A DNA stretch of 64,000 nucleotides from Lewinellaceae bacterium (GCA_020636045.1 JACJYP010000013.1:79683-143682), one strand, 5' to 3'; shown: positions 16,672 through 24,709, numbered from the stretch's first letter. The notes: generated by a model from the letters alone, not told the origin. Translations and numbers: made by a program.

Positions 16672-17927
16672 GTATGAGCGTGTCGATTATTGATTAAAAA
16701 TAGTGGTACAAATGCTCCATAGTACGCTGCAAAGAGCGTGTCGTAAATCGGAACCTGGGAAAGTAAACGCTGTTCGCGCAGTTTAGGCAAGATTTTTCCG
16801 TAGAGGAAAAGCAGAGAAACACTGCGCAAAAGATAGCAAAAAGCAGCAGTTATCATGCCAAAGCCGGCGATCAGCAGCACCAGCAGCAGGAAATAATGCA
16901 AGGTATGCGACAAACTTAACACTGCCAGCGCCAGTTGATGCGCCGGGCGATATCGTTTGCCCGCATCGAGCTGGCGCCGCTTTTGCCTGAGCCAGCCCGG
17001 CCAGCTGCGTTCTCCGTCGGAATACATAAACGATTCCGGTTGCGGGCAGATCGCGGTGTTGCCGGCATGCGCGGTGGCATTCACCAGGAGGTCGTCGTCG
17101 CCCGAGGGACGGTGCAGGTGCCTGGAAAAGCCCCCGCTGCGATCGAACAGCGATTTTTTCCAGGCAAGGTTGCGTCCTACCCCCATATAAGGCCATCCGG
17201 AAAGCGCAAATGAAAAATACTGGATGGCCGTCTGCGCCGTTTCAAAACGCGCCCATCCGTTTAGCAGGCGTCCGCCCCACCTTACTTCTCGTCGCATGGG
17301 CGCATACCCGAGTGCGATCTCCGTTTCCGGGGTTTTCAGCAACGCCGCGGCCATGCAGGAGAGCCATTGTCCGGAAGCAGGCCGGCAATCGGCATCCGTA
17401 AAAAAAAGATGCTCGTAACGGGCGGCAGCAATTCCCTGCGCCAGCGCGTGTTTTTTTCCGGGAAACGTTTTTTCCGCGACCCGCAATACCCGAAGCCTGC
17501 TGTATTGCTGTTGCAATTGCTCCAGCACGGCAGCAGTGCCGTCCGTCGAGGCATCGTCGATTACGATCACTTCCCAGAGGCCGGAATACGCCTGTTCCAG
17601 AATATGCGGCAGATTGTCGCGCAGGTTGGCCGCTTCGTTTCGCGCACAAATAAGGACCGAGGCGCCTGCCTGCGGCGAGCCCGGAAGGCCGACCTTCTCC
17701 CGTGCGGGATCATAAAAAGCCAATCGCGCAAAAACACCCCACCAGTAAACCAACTGGACCGTTGTGGCAAGGATCAAAAGCCAAAGACAGGCTTGTAATA
17801 TGAACTCGGCGTTTCCCAAAGTTTTCAAAAAAATACCGGCACAAATAAACCCAAACCCCGGCGCTTGAAAGCAAGGCGGCAGGAATCGTTGCGAGAATGA
17901 CCAAGATAGCCGCGAAATTCCGCACAT
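16662..17927 (-). CDS. family 2 glycosyltransferase, membrane-bound
   Basis: Processive-type GT2 protein of about 390-421 aa that transfers a sugar from a nucleotide donor at the cytoplasmic membrane. An N-terminal helix (LWLLILATTVQLVYWWGVFA) is followed by the GT-A domain: SVLICARNEAANL, EVIVIDDASTDGT, FFTDADCRP (the DxD-like metal site) and SGDDDLL; a QxxRW-like segment is RQKRRQLD. C-terminal helices (LHYFLLLVLLIAGFGMITAA and SVSLLFLYGKIL) complete it. The start is uncertain: ATG 17927 gives 421 aa but overlaps the cmk leader; a shorter start near FILQACLWLL would suit the divergent promoter region better. It is coupled to the downstream sigma factor by a 10-base overlap. Confidence 0.9.
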   Translation of the reverse strand: MCGISRLSWSFSQRFLPPCFQAPGFGFICAGIFLKTLGNAEFILQACLWLLILATTVQLVYWWGVFARLAFYDPAREKVGLPGSPQAGASVLICARNEAANLRDNLPHILEQAYSGLWEVIVIDDASTDGTAAVLEQLQQQYSRLRVLRVAEKTFPGKKHALAQGIAAARYEHLFFTDADCRPASGQWLSCMAAALLKTPETEIALGYAPMRREVRWGGRLLNGWARFETAQTAIQYFSFALSGWPYMGVGRNLAWKKSLFDRSGGFSRHLHRPSGDDDLLVNATAHAGNTAICPQPESFMYSDGERSWPGWLRQKRRQLDAGKRYRPAHQLALAVLSLSHTLHYFLLLVLLIAGFGMITAAFCYLLRSVSLLFLYGKILPKLREQRLLSQVPIYDTLFAAYYGAFVPLFLINNRHAHTWK

Positions 17928-17941
17928 TTGCGCCGCACATT

Positions 17942-18625
17942 ATGAAACGGATCATCGTCGCCATCGACGGTCTTTCGTCCTGCGGCAAAAGCACGCTGGC
18001 AAAAGGCCTGGCAAAATCACTCCATTACGCCTACCTCGACACCGGCGCCATGTATCGCGCGGTCACCTTGTACTTTCTCGACAACCAGGTGGATTACAAC
18101 GATCCCGGCGCCGTAGAAGCGGCGCTCGGGCGCATCAGCATTCACTTCGAGCGGATCGACGGACAAAACCGCACCTTTCTCAACGACCGCGATGTGGAAC
18201 ACGACATCCGCGAAATGCGCGTCAGCGAACACGTCAGTCCCGTCTCGACGATCTCGGCGGTCCGACGCGCCATGGTGCGCCAGCAGCAGGCGATGGGCTC
18301 TCGCCGGGGCATCGTCGCCGACGGCCGCGACATCGGCACCGTCGTTTTTCCCGATGCCGAACTGAAAATATTCCTGATCGCCGACCTGGATGTGCGCACC
18401 AGCCGCCGGCACCTGGAACTGGCCGCCAAAGGCATCGACGCCGAATGGGATGACATCAAAAAAAACCTGGAAGAACGCGACCACATCGATTCCTCCCGTG
18501 CCGACAGCCCGCTTCGTCAGGCCGACGATGCAGTCGTGATCGACAATACCCTGCTTTCAGAAGAACAGCAACTGCAAAAAGCGCTGGCGCTCGCTACGGA
18601 CAAGATTGAAGACGGCTTACGGTAA
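17942..18625 (+). CDS. cmk: cytidylate kinase
   Basis: 227-aa (d)CMP kinase making (d)CDP with ATP. The P-loop GLSSCGKSTLAKGLA at the N-terminus (residues 9-23) is followed by the acceptor motif YLDTGAMYRAVTLYF, the Arg-containing segment GRDIGTVVFPDAELKIFLIA (20 residues), and the lid arm RRHLELAAKG. Length is typical. Start ATG 17942 is chosen because the P-loop begins eight residues later; an upstream in-frame ATG at 17897 has no family support. The final codons (Asp-Gly-Leu-Arg-stop) lie inside a 7-bp-period repeat array at 18611..18660, so the stop codon is supplied by repeat sequence. Confidence 0.96.
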   Translation: MKRIIVAIDGLSSCGKSTLAKGLAKSLHYAYLDTGAMYRAVTLYFLDNQVDYNDPGAVEAALGRISIHFERIDGQNRTFLNDRDVEHDIREMRVSEHVSPVSTISAVRRAMVRQQQAMGSRRGIVADGRDIGTVVFPDAELKIFLIADLDVRTSRRHLELAAKGIDAEWDDIKKNLEERDHIDSSRADSPLRQADDAVVIDNTLLSEEQQLQKALALATDKIEDGLR

Positions 18626-18660
18626 GACGGTGGACGGCTTACGGTAGACGGTGGACGGCT
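18611..18660. repeat. 7-bp-period repeat array overlapping the cmk stop codon
   Basis: Copies of ACGGCTT/ACGGTAG/ACGGTGG spaced 7 bp apart (a few 8 bp). It begins within the last codons of cmk and runs 35 bases past its stop. A GCCCCC/GGGGGC hairpin at 18662..18685 follows. Confidence 0.8.
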
Positions 18661-18740
18661 TGCCCCCAGAAGACTTGCCGGGGGCGGGGTAAATGGCTGA
18701 CAAATAATCACTTGCGACTAACGAATTACGATTTCTTTCC

Positions 18741-19604
18741 ATGAATTTCTGGCAAAAACCCGTCGAGACCCTGCGCGAACTCATGCAGCGCAAGGCGCCG
18801 CATCTGCGGCAGGTCCGGCATTTTGCTTCGGCGGCGCTGGAGCGGGAAGTGGACATCGACCTGTATCTGCCGCCTGATTACCATCTTTCCGGATCGCGTT
18901 ATTACCCCCTGCTGATCGTCAACGACGGGCAGGACCTGCCGCGCATGCACTTTTCAAGTATACTGGAGCGGATGTTTTTCCGGAAGCAGATCCCGCCCCT
19001 GATCGTCGCCGGTGTGCACGCCTCGGCAGCGCGCATGCACGAATACGGCACCATGCGTCAGGCCGATTACAAGGGAAGGGGAGAAAGAGCACCCTTGTAC
19101 GGCAATTTTATCCTGGAAGAATTGCTTCCGATGCTCCATCGCCGCTTCCGCATATCGGGCCTGCGCGAAGAAACGGCCTTCGCGGGCTTTTCCCTGGGCG
19201 GACTTTCGGCACTCGATATGGTCTGGACCTATCCGCAGATATTCGGCGCAGCCGGCGTTTTTTCCGGATCGCTGTGGTGGCGCTGGTCGCCTGTCGACCC
19301 CGCCGATCCGGATGCCGACCGCATCATGCACGACATTATCCGGACAACGGCAAATGTGGACAGCACGCAGCGCTTCTGGTTCCAGTGCGGCACGCTCGAC
19401 GAAGACGAAGACCGCAACGGCAACGGCGTGATCGATTCGATCGACGATACGCTCGACCTGATCGCCGCGCTCAAAGACAAGGGCTTTCACGAAAAACACA
19501 TACGATACCTGGAGATAGAAGGCGGGCTGCATACGCCCGATACCTGGGGCAAGGCCATGCCCGACTTCCTCCGCTGGTGGCTGGTGCCCGAGTGGGGCGA
19601 CTGA
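18741..19604 (+). CDS. alpha/beta-hydrolase, putative esterase family
   Basis: 287-aa esterase of the Fes/esterase-D-like family (PF00756 type). The nucleophile elbow is GFSLGG (in ETAFAGFSLGGLSALDM), with a preceding strand LLIVNDGQDLPRMH and a late His in IEGGLHTPDTW as the likely catalytic base. No signal peptide is seen, so it is probably cytosolic. A loop DEDEDRNGNGVIDSIDD (about residues 223-239) looks like a calcium-binding EF-hand/dockerin-type loop inserted in the fold, which is unusual. Substrate unknown. It stands between cmk and the convergent stress operon. Confidence 0.88.
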   Translation: MNFWQKPVETLRELMQRKAPHLRQVRHFASAALEREVDIDLYLPPDYHLSGSRYYPLLIVNDGQDLPRMHFSSILERMFFRKQIPPLIVAGVHASAARMHEYGTMRQADYKGRGERAPLYGNFILEELLPMLHRRFRISGLREETAFAGFSLGGLSALDMVWTYPQIFGAAGVFSGSLWWRWSPVDPADPDADRIMHDIIRTTANVDSTQRFWFQCGTLDEDEDRNGNGVIDSIDDTLDLIAALKDKGFHEKHIRYLEIEGGLHTPDTWGKAMPDFLRWWLVPEWGD

Positions 19605-19607
19605 CAT

Positions 19608-19644
19608 AAAAAACCCTGCCGGCACGCGCAGCATGCCAACAGGG
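19608..19644 (-). terminator. rho-independent terminator of the usp operon
   Basis: CCCTG..GGCA pairs with TGCC..CAGGG (19614..19644); on the minus strand the stem is followed by six T (complement of 19608..19613). It lies 42 bases after the universal stress protein stop. Confidence 0.65.
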
Positions 19645-19685
19645 CGAACAAAAACCTCAAGCTTGAGAAGTCAATTCATCGCTCC

Positions 19686-20840
19686 CTAGCGGAGCATATC
19701 GTCGTCGGAATGCATCACCAGCAGCGGCACGCCGGCTCCTACCAATGCCTTCCGTGTGATACTTTTATGTAGCAACCCTTCCCAGAAACTCCTGTGGTGG
19801 GTCACCAGTATCATCAGGTCTATCTTGTGAAACAACGCGTAATCGTTGAGTTGCTCCACCACATTATCTCCCATTACCCTTGTAAACAGGAAGGGAAATT
19901 CCGGATCGGAATGTTCGTAGTGTATTTCAAAAAGTTTGCGTTCCAGGTCGAGGCCTTTTTCATCGGCGGCGCCTACGTGTACAAAGTGAAGGCGCCCGCC
20001 GAAATGCTTGGCGAAGTTAACCGCCTGCTTGACACGCAGGGCGTCGAGCGAGTCGAAGTTGCTGGTGTACAAGACATTGTGAAAGCCTGCATAAGCGGCG
20101 TCATCCGGCACGAATAACACCGGGCAATGCGCCATTTGCGACACTTCCGTACTCACGGAGCCAAACAATTCGCGCGCCACCCCACCACGGCCGGTCGTGC
20201 CCATCACGATCAGGTCCGTATTGCGCGAACGCTCCTCGATCACGGCTTCCGGGAAGCCGTAATGCACGCTGAGGGAAATCTTTTGCGGAGACTGCTCCTC
20301 CGGATCTTTCGGCGCCGATGCCTTTTGCGCGGGCGATTCATACGCCACGCCGATACCCGCCAGGCTCTCCTTCACAAAAGCCTCCAACTCCGTATCGATG
20401 GTCTTTTTATAACCCGACAGGAAGCCGGATGCGGATGGAAGGCCACCTTCAAAAATGCTGTCAAGGGCGTAAATGATATCCAGCCTGGAGTCGAATTTTT
20501 CAGCCAGCTGCCAGGCGAATTGCAAAGCATTGCTCGCAGGTTTGCTCATATCAACCGGCACGGTGATCGTCCCCAGGCGATATATCTTGCTCTTCAGCAG
20601 GAGGCGGTTCTGAAAGATGGAGGTAATTTCCTCCACCGTCGGGACGCGCCCTTCGGATACCAGCTGACCGTCCAGCATGAGCGCCGGCATTGCCTGCACG
20701 CCGTTGAACTTTATTTTATTCGGCTCCGACACCTCCTCCACCTTGCTGTCGATCGGCAGATGCGATAGTGCAAGGTTCAGGTTGTCGCGCAGCAGCCGGG
20801 TATCGGCATCGCGGGCGCCAAATATCTTTATCGTGGTCAT
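19686..20840 (-). CDS. universal stress protein with N-terminal cysteine-less thioredoxin-like domain and two Usp domains
   Basis: 384-aa cytosolic protein. Residues 1-78 match the small thioredoxin_3 fold (MTTIKIFGARDADTRLLRDN ... GVQAMPALMLDGQLVSEGRVP ... EEITSIF; pieces kept short), but the CxxC of that family is replaced by A-R-D-A-D. Two Usp domains follow (about 90-245 and 250-384). The first keeps the ATP-binding pattern G-x2-G-x9-G-S exactly (GTTGRGGVARELFGS); the second does not (VTHHRSFWEGLLHKS). It is the second gene of an operon begun by the CBS protein 23 bases upstream, divergent from a receiver-cNMP-HTH regulator, which suggests a role in hypoxia or stress survival. Confidence 0.92.
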   Translation of the reverse strand: MTTIKIFGARDADTRLLRDNLNLALSHLPIDSKVEEVSEPNKIKFNGVQAMPALMLDGQLVSEGRVPTVEEITSIFQNRLLLKSKIYRLGTITVPVDMSKPASNALQFAWQLAEKFDSRLDIIYALDSIFEGGLPSASGFLSGYKKTIDTELEAFVKESLAGIGVAYESPAQKASAPKDPEEQSPQKISLSVHYGFPEAVIEERSRNTDLIVMGTTGRGGVARELFGSVSTEVSQMAHCPVLFVPDDAAYAGFHNVLYTSNFDSLDALRVKQAVNFAKHFGGRLHFVHVGAADEKGLDLERKLFEIHYEHSDPEFPFLFTRVMGDNVVEQLNDYALFHKIDLMILVTHHRSFWEGLLHKSITRKALVGAGVPLLVMHSDDDMLR

Positions 20841-20863
20841 AGCGCGAATATTTTAATACGCGA

Positions 20864-21325
20864 TCAGGATTCGGGTTCGTACACCATGTGCGGAAACTTG
20901 GGTTTTTCGTCGAGCATGTATTTCATCACGTCGAAGGGTGTTACGATCCCCACCAGTTCGCCGTCTTTCACCACCGGCAAGGCATGAAACCAGTTTTTGC
21001 AGAATACTTCCAGCGCCACGTTGATGCGATCGTCCGGTTCCAGTTTTGCCAAACCGGTAGTCATAATATCTTTCGCTTTCGCGCGCTTCAGGCGGCTTTC
21101 ATTTTCAAAACGGTCGTCGTCGTACAGGGAAGCGCCGCCGAGAAAGTACATAAAATCGGTCTTGCTGATAATCCCTACGATATCGCGGAAATGGACGACC
21201 GGTATATGGTGAAATTTGTGCGAATCGAAAATCTCCTTTACCTGCGCCAGGTTTTCGTCGGGATTCACGGTCACCAGGGCGGTGTGGGGAGTCATGATCG
21301 TTGAGACAAGAGCAAATGTGTTCAT
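20864..21325 (-). CDS. CBS-domain protein
   Basis: 153-aa protein made of two CBS motifs that together form a Bateman module binding adenine nucleotides: STIMTPHTALVTVNPDENLA ... FHHIPVVHFRDIVGIIS (pieces), then AKDIMTTGLAKLEPDDRINV ... FHALPVVKDGELVGIVTPFD. Nothing else is attached, so it would act by binding a partner. I start at ATG 21325 (MNTFALVSTIM); a further upstream codon at 21349 is not ATG. It is the promoter-proximal gene of the operon with the universal stress protein. The 153-base divergent region upstream contains a CTGAT-TAAG-ATCAG palindrome. Confidence 0.92.
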   Translation of the reverse strand: MNTFALVSTIMTPHTALVTVNPDENLAQVKEIFDSHKFHHIPVVHFRDIVGIISKTDFMYFLGGASLYDDDRFENESRLKRAKAKDIMTTGLAKLEPDDRINVALEVFCKNWFHALPVVKDGELVGIVTPFDVMKYMLDEKPKFPHMVYEPES

Positions 21326-21429
21326 AATGTGAGATTTTTGTTGCCGCAAAAAGCACGGCGTCTGTTAATGTTGGGACAAAGATGGGCCGAATGCCTGCCT
21401 CCCCGGAATGACCTGCGTTAAAGGCCACG

Positions 21430-21443
21430 CTGATTAAGATCAG
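21430..21443. promoter_or_regulatory. Crp/Fnr-type palindrome in divergent region
   Basis: CTGATTAAGATCAG is a 5-4-5 dyad with one mismatch per half-site to the FNR consensus TTGAT-N4-ATCAA. It lies 36 bases before the receiver-cNMP-HTH gene and 105 bases before the divergent CBS gene, so it may serve both. Confidence 0.45.
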
Positions 21444-21478
21444 TGACAAAAATCATTTGTGGTACTACTTTAGCTTAT

Positions 21479-22519
21479 ATGAAAAAGATACTCATCATTG
21501 AAGACAATGCCGATGTCAGGGAAAACCTCGCAGAGATACTGACATTGGGCGGCTATGAGGCCGTCACGGCCGAAAATGGCAAAGCCGGTGTAGAAAAAGC
21601 CCAGGCGGATACTCCGGACCTCATTCTCTGCGACATCATGATGCCCGAGCTCGACGGTTACGGCGTGCTGCACATCCTGAGCCGGCAGGCAAAAACGGCT
21701 GATGTGCCCTTTGTTTTCCTCACTGCAAAGGCTGAAAAGGAAGATTTCCGGAAAGGCATGTCGCTCGGCGCCGACGATTACATCACCAAACCTTTTGATG
21801 ATGTGGCGTTGCTGGAAACAATAGAGGCGCGGTTGAAAAAAAGTGAGCGCCTGCGCGTAGCGTCATCGCATAATACCGGCTCGCTCGACCATTTTATCGA
21901 CGAAGCAAGGGCACTTGAAGCCATCAAACACCTGTCGGACAACCGCGAAGTGCGGCATTACCGGAAAAAGGACATCATCTTCCGGGAAGGAGAAAACCCG
22001 CGCTGGCTTTTTTACGTGGAAAGCGGGAAAGTGAAGGTGTACAAAACCAGCGAAGACGGCCGCGAACTGATCGTCAAGGTTGCACAGACCGGCGATTTCC
22101 TGGGTTTTCTGGCCCTGTTCAAGGAAGATGCCTACCCCGAAAGCGCGGCAGCCCTGGAAGACTGCGCCATCAAACTGGTGCCCAAGTCCGATTTTGCCGC
22201 CCTCGTGTATGGCAACCGCGACGTCAACGCCCGTTTTATCAAAATGCTGGCCAGCTACGTGACCGACCGCGAACAACAGCTCATCGAACTCGCCTATAAC
22301 TCTGTGCGCAAGCGCGTGGCCACCACACTCGTGCAGCTGTACGACCAGACGCAGACCAATATCAACCTCCTGCGTGAAGACCTCGCCTCACTGGCAGGAA
22401 CGGCCAAGGAAACCCTGATCCGTACCCTCACTGATTTCAGGAACGAAGGGATGATCGATATCCACGACGGCATCATCGAGGTTAAACAGCCCGAGCGGCT
22501 GCGACACCTTCCCAACTGA
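21479..22519 (+). CDS. response-regulator receiver fused to Crp/Fnr-type cNMP-binding and HTH domains
   Basis: 346-aa transcription factor. Residues 1-120 are a receiver domain (ILIIEDNADVRENL; phospho-acceptor Asp52 in LILCDIMMPELDG; YITKPFDD with the conserved Lys). Residues about 135-250 form a cNMP-binding beta-roll (IIFREGENPRWLFYVESGKV, TGDFLGFLALF). Residues about 265-340 form a Crp-type winged HTH (VRKRVATTLVQLYDQT, LREDLASLAGTAKETLIRTL, IEVKQPERL). The start is ATG 21479, directly before the receiver. It could be controlled both by phosphorylation and by a small ligand. It sits back-to-back with the CBS-Usp operon and tail-to-tail with a class III adenylate cyclase. Confidence 0.94.
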   Translation: MKKILIIEDNADVRENLAEILTLGGYEAVTAENGKAGVEKAQADTPDLILCDIMMPELDGYGVLHILSRQAKTADVPFVFLTAKAEKEDFRKGMSLGADDYITKPFDDVALLETIEARLKKSERLRVASSHNTGSLDHFIDEARALEAIKHLSDNREVRHYRKKDIIFREGENPRWLFYVESGKVKVYKTSEDGRELIVKVAQTGDFLGFLALFKEDAYPESAAALEDCAIKLVPKSDFAALVYGNRDVNARFIKMLASYVTDREQQLIELAYNSVRKRVATTLVQLYDQTQTNINLLREDLASLAGTAKETLIRTLTDFRNEGMIDIHDGIIEVKQPERLRHLPN

Positions 22520-22529
22520 GGCGCCGTAT

Positions 22530-23765
22530 CTAATCTGCAACGTAATAAATATCCACTTCTCCGATGTGCTTGGCGGGAAACCGGCCTCCGAAGCGGCATG
22601 GAAAATCCGAAGCCACGAGTTCGTGTGTAGCTGCCGATATACATATCTGGCCGGGCTCGCACAGCCTCCCGATGCGCGAAGCGATGTTGACCGTCTCGCC
22701 CCAGATATCGTAGGCGATCTTGCTGTTGCCCACCACTCCTGCCACCAGCGGCCCGGTATGGATGCCGATCCGCATATCGAAAGGGTAGCCGAAACGCTGC
22801 AACTGGCGGTCGCGGTGCCGGTCTACAAAGCGCCGGATATCCAGCGCTGCAGCGATCATATCGTGCGCGTGTGAGGCTTTTGGCGTCGGCAGCCCGCCGG
22901 CGCACATGTACATATCGCCCACGGTCTTGATCTTCTCAAGACCGTGCCGGCGGATGATCTCGTCGAAGGCGCTGAAGTAGTAATCAATCTGTTCCACCAG
23001 ATCGACCGCGCGCAGAGAGCGCACGAAGGAAGAAAACTCCACAAAATCGGTGAACATGACCGTAGCGGTCGGGTAACTCTTCGCCCGGGCATAGCCCGTC
23101 GATTTCAGTTCTTCCGCCGTTTCACGGGGGAGCAGGTTGCTGATGAGTGCGTCTGATTTCCGGTGTTCTTCCTGCAGGATGGCCTGTAGCTCCGTCTGGT
23201 ATTTCAGGGAGCGGTCCATCAGATAATATACGATGCCGGTGGTAACGATAAAGTTCAGCTCGAAAAACAGGATACTCACGCCCATGTCCGGCAGGCGAAC
23301 GGGGTCGGGCGAAAAATACTCGAATAGTCCGCAGGCGAATTGCAGGACGATGAACGCGGCAAAATAGTATCGTGCTGCACGCCATTCATTGAAGATCAAT
23401 GCGCCGAGCGGCGCCAGGAATGCGACCAGCACGAAACCGCTCCCCGCCTGAAATCCGCCATGCAGGGCTTGTACGGCCGGCGGCAGCAGCAGCAGCAGTA
23501 CAAACTGCAGGTGTTTGAAAAAGAAGTAATCGCCTGAATACAGCAGCCACGCCAGGCCGGCCACCGTCGCGCCGCAGTAACACAACGTGGGCCACCAGGG
23601 CAAGGCATAGCCCAACACTTCGTACGCCAGGTTGTAACATACGGCAGTTACCATGACCATGACCACCATCAGCAGGCCCAGTATTCTCTTGTAGGTGATC
23701 TCGGGGTCGGGATTATCAAAATGAAGGGTTCGATGCAGAAAATTTTTTAACTGCGGCGATAACAT
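22530..23765 (-). CDS. class III adenylate/guanylate cyclase with six-helix membrane domain
   Basis: 411-aa membrane cyclase. The N-terminal 200 residues contain about six hydrophobic helices (ILGLLMVVMVMVTAVCYNLA, LQFVLLLLLPPAV, VLVAFLAPLGALIF, YYFAAFIVLQFACGL and others). A linker with LLPRETAEELKSTG leads into a CHD domain with ATVMFTDFVEFSSFV (metal Asp), KTVGDMYMCAGG (second metal Asp) and IAYDIWGETVNIASRI, where the Asp and the Asn-x3-Arg motif support real catalysis, probably on ATP. I start at ATG 23765 (MLSPQLKNFL); the upstream ATG 23822 adds 19 unconserved residues. Its stop is 10 bases from that of the cNMP-binding regulator, a suggestive pairing. Confidence 0.92.
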   Translation of the reverse strand: MLSPQLKNFLHRTLHFDNPDPEITYKRILGLLMVVMVMVTAVCYNLAYEVLGYALPWWPTLCYCGATVAGLAWLLYSGDYFFFKHLQFVLLLLLPPAVQALHGGFQAGSGFVLVAFLAPLGALIFNEWRAARYYFAAFIVLQFACGLFEYFSPDPVRLPDMGVSILFFELNFIVTTGIVYYLMDRSLKYQTELQAILQEEHRKSDALISNLLPRETAEELKSTGYARAKSYPTATVMFTDFVEFSSFVRSLRAVDLVEQIDYYFSAFDEIIRRHGLEKIKTVGDMYMCAGGLPTPKASHAHDMIAAALDIRRFVDRHRDRQLQRFGYPFDMRIGIHTGPLVAGVVGNSKIAYDIWGETVNIASRIGRLCEPGQICISAATHELVASDFPCRFGGRFPAKHIGEVDIYYVAD

Positions 23766-23918
23766 GCCGCTAAGATAATGGTCCGTTCGGGTGCAGCAAT
23801 CAAAAAAACGGGTTCGGTGCATTCCGTTCCGCGTTCAGCCGAATATTCTTGGAAACGGGTGCCTGCCGCCCGTCTTTTGTACCATCGATCACCATTCATC
23901 TGATAAAAACCTGTCTTT

Positions 23919-24347
23919 ATGTTCCAGACAAAAAGCATCTTTTTCACCGCATTATTCGCTGCCGCTACCCTGTTCGCCTGTAAAAAAAGCGACGATCTGT
24001 CCAGTCCCGGCGGAGGCCCCGCGCCTGCAGCCGGTCAGTGGAAAGTCACGTATTTCTTCGATAAAAAAGACGAGACCGGCAATTACAGCACCTATGTATT
24101 CGAGTTCGGATCGGACGGCAGCATGAGTGCCGGCAACGGCAGCCAAAGCTGGTCGGGCAGCTGGTCGTCCGGCTTCGATGACAGCGCCAACAAGTTCCTG
24201 ATCAATTTCAGCGGCACGGTACCGAGCGCCCTGGCCGAACTGGAAGAAGACTGGCGCATCATTACGATGGACGACACTTTCATGCATTTCGAACACACCA
24301 GCGGCGGCAACGGTGATACCGATATTCTGAAATTCACAAAGTTGTAA
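23919..24347 (+). CDS. hypothetical lipoprotein
   Basis: 142-aa predicted lipoprotein: signal peptide MFQTKSIFFTALFAAATLFAC with the lipobox Cys at residue 21 followed by Lys-Lys. The mature part (GQWKVTYFFDKKDETGNYST, YVFEFGSDGSMSAGN, DDTFMHFEHTSG) has the strand pattern of lipocalin-like small lipoproteins common in Bacteroidota, but function is unknown. It is a single gene, divergent from the adenylate cyclase, and ends at the terminator at 24455..24486. Confidence 0.8.
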   Translation: MFQTKSIFFTALFAAATLFACKKSDDLSSPGGGPAPAAGQWKVTYFFDKKDETGNYSTYVFEFGSDGSMSAGNGSQSWSGSWSSGFDDSANKFLINFSGTVPSALAELEEDWRIITMDDTFMHFEHTSGGNGDTDILKFTKL

Positions 24348-24454
24348 GTAGCCAGATACGGCATGTTGGGAGCAAGCCGGTTTGCCAGCTGTGCAGCGGA
24401 TGCTGCGCAGCGGTTTCCGGGATTGCCATCCCCCGCTTCATAAGTTGGGTTTCG

Positions 24455-24486
24455 GCAGGTTGGGTTTTCACCCGACCTGCTTTTTT
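24455..24486 (+). terminator. rho-independent terminator
   Basis: GCAGGTTGGGT pairs with ACCCGACCTGC (one mismatch) around a TTTC loop and is followed by six T. It ends the lipoprotein transcript. Confidence 0.75.
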
Positions 24487-24488
24487 AT

Positions 24489-24652
24489 TAGAACCCATCT
24501 CAAAACTGGCGCTGGTGCTGAAACGGATGGCTGAAGGATGAAGACAAGTCAATTTTTTGCAGGCATAATGGCGTTATGGTAAAAAAAATTGAGGCAGTAT
24601 TCGGCCTTCAGACGCTGTTTCAGCCCGGCAGGTAGTTTTGAGATGGGTTCTA
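24489..24652. mobile_element. MITE-like element with perfect 19-bp terminal inverted repeats
   Basis: The left end TAGAACCCATCTCAAAACT (24489..24507) is the exact reverse complement of the right end at 24634..24652. The outer TA on each side could be a 2-bp target duplication, giving a 160-bp insertion with ends GAACCC...GGGTTC. It has no coding capacity, which fits a non-autonomous derivative of an insertion sequence with TA or YTAR targets (IS5- or IS630-like). It abuts the T-run of the preceding terminator. Confidence 0.75.
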
Positions 24653-24667
24653 GTCAGGGTTCAATAG

Positions 24668-24696
24668 CTTTGTGACAAAAGTTCGTCACCAAAGCA
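24668..24696. promoter_or_regulatory. inverted repeat upstream of the copper regulator
   Basis: GCTTTGTGAC and GTCACCAAAGC are near-perfect inverted arms around AAAAGTTC, ending 14 bases before the HMA-AraC start. It could be an operator or an mRNA hairpin. Confidence 0.35.
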
Positions 24697-24709
24697 ACCG
24701 CTCCCGCAC

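Larger units (their letters stand above)
24348..24709. other. gene-free gap with terminator, MITE-like element and dyad
   Basis: No gene is seen. In order it holds a GCTGTGCAGC/GCTGCGCAGC hairpin (about 24391..24414), the terminator at 24455..24486, the MITE-like element at 24489..24652, and an inverted repeat at 24668..24696 just before the copper regulator. Confidence 0.6.
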
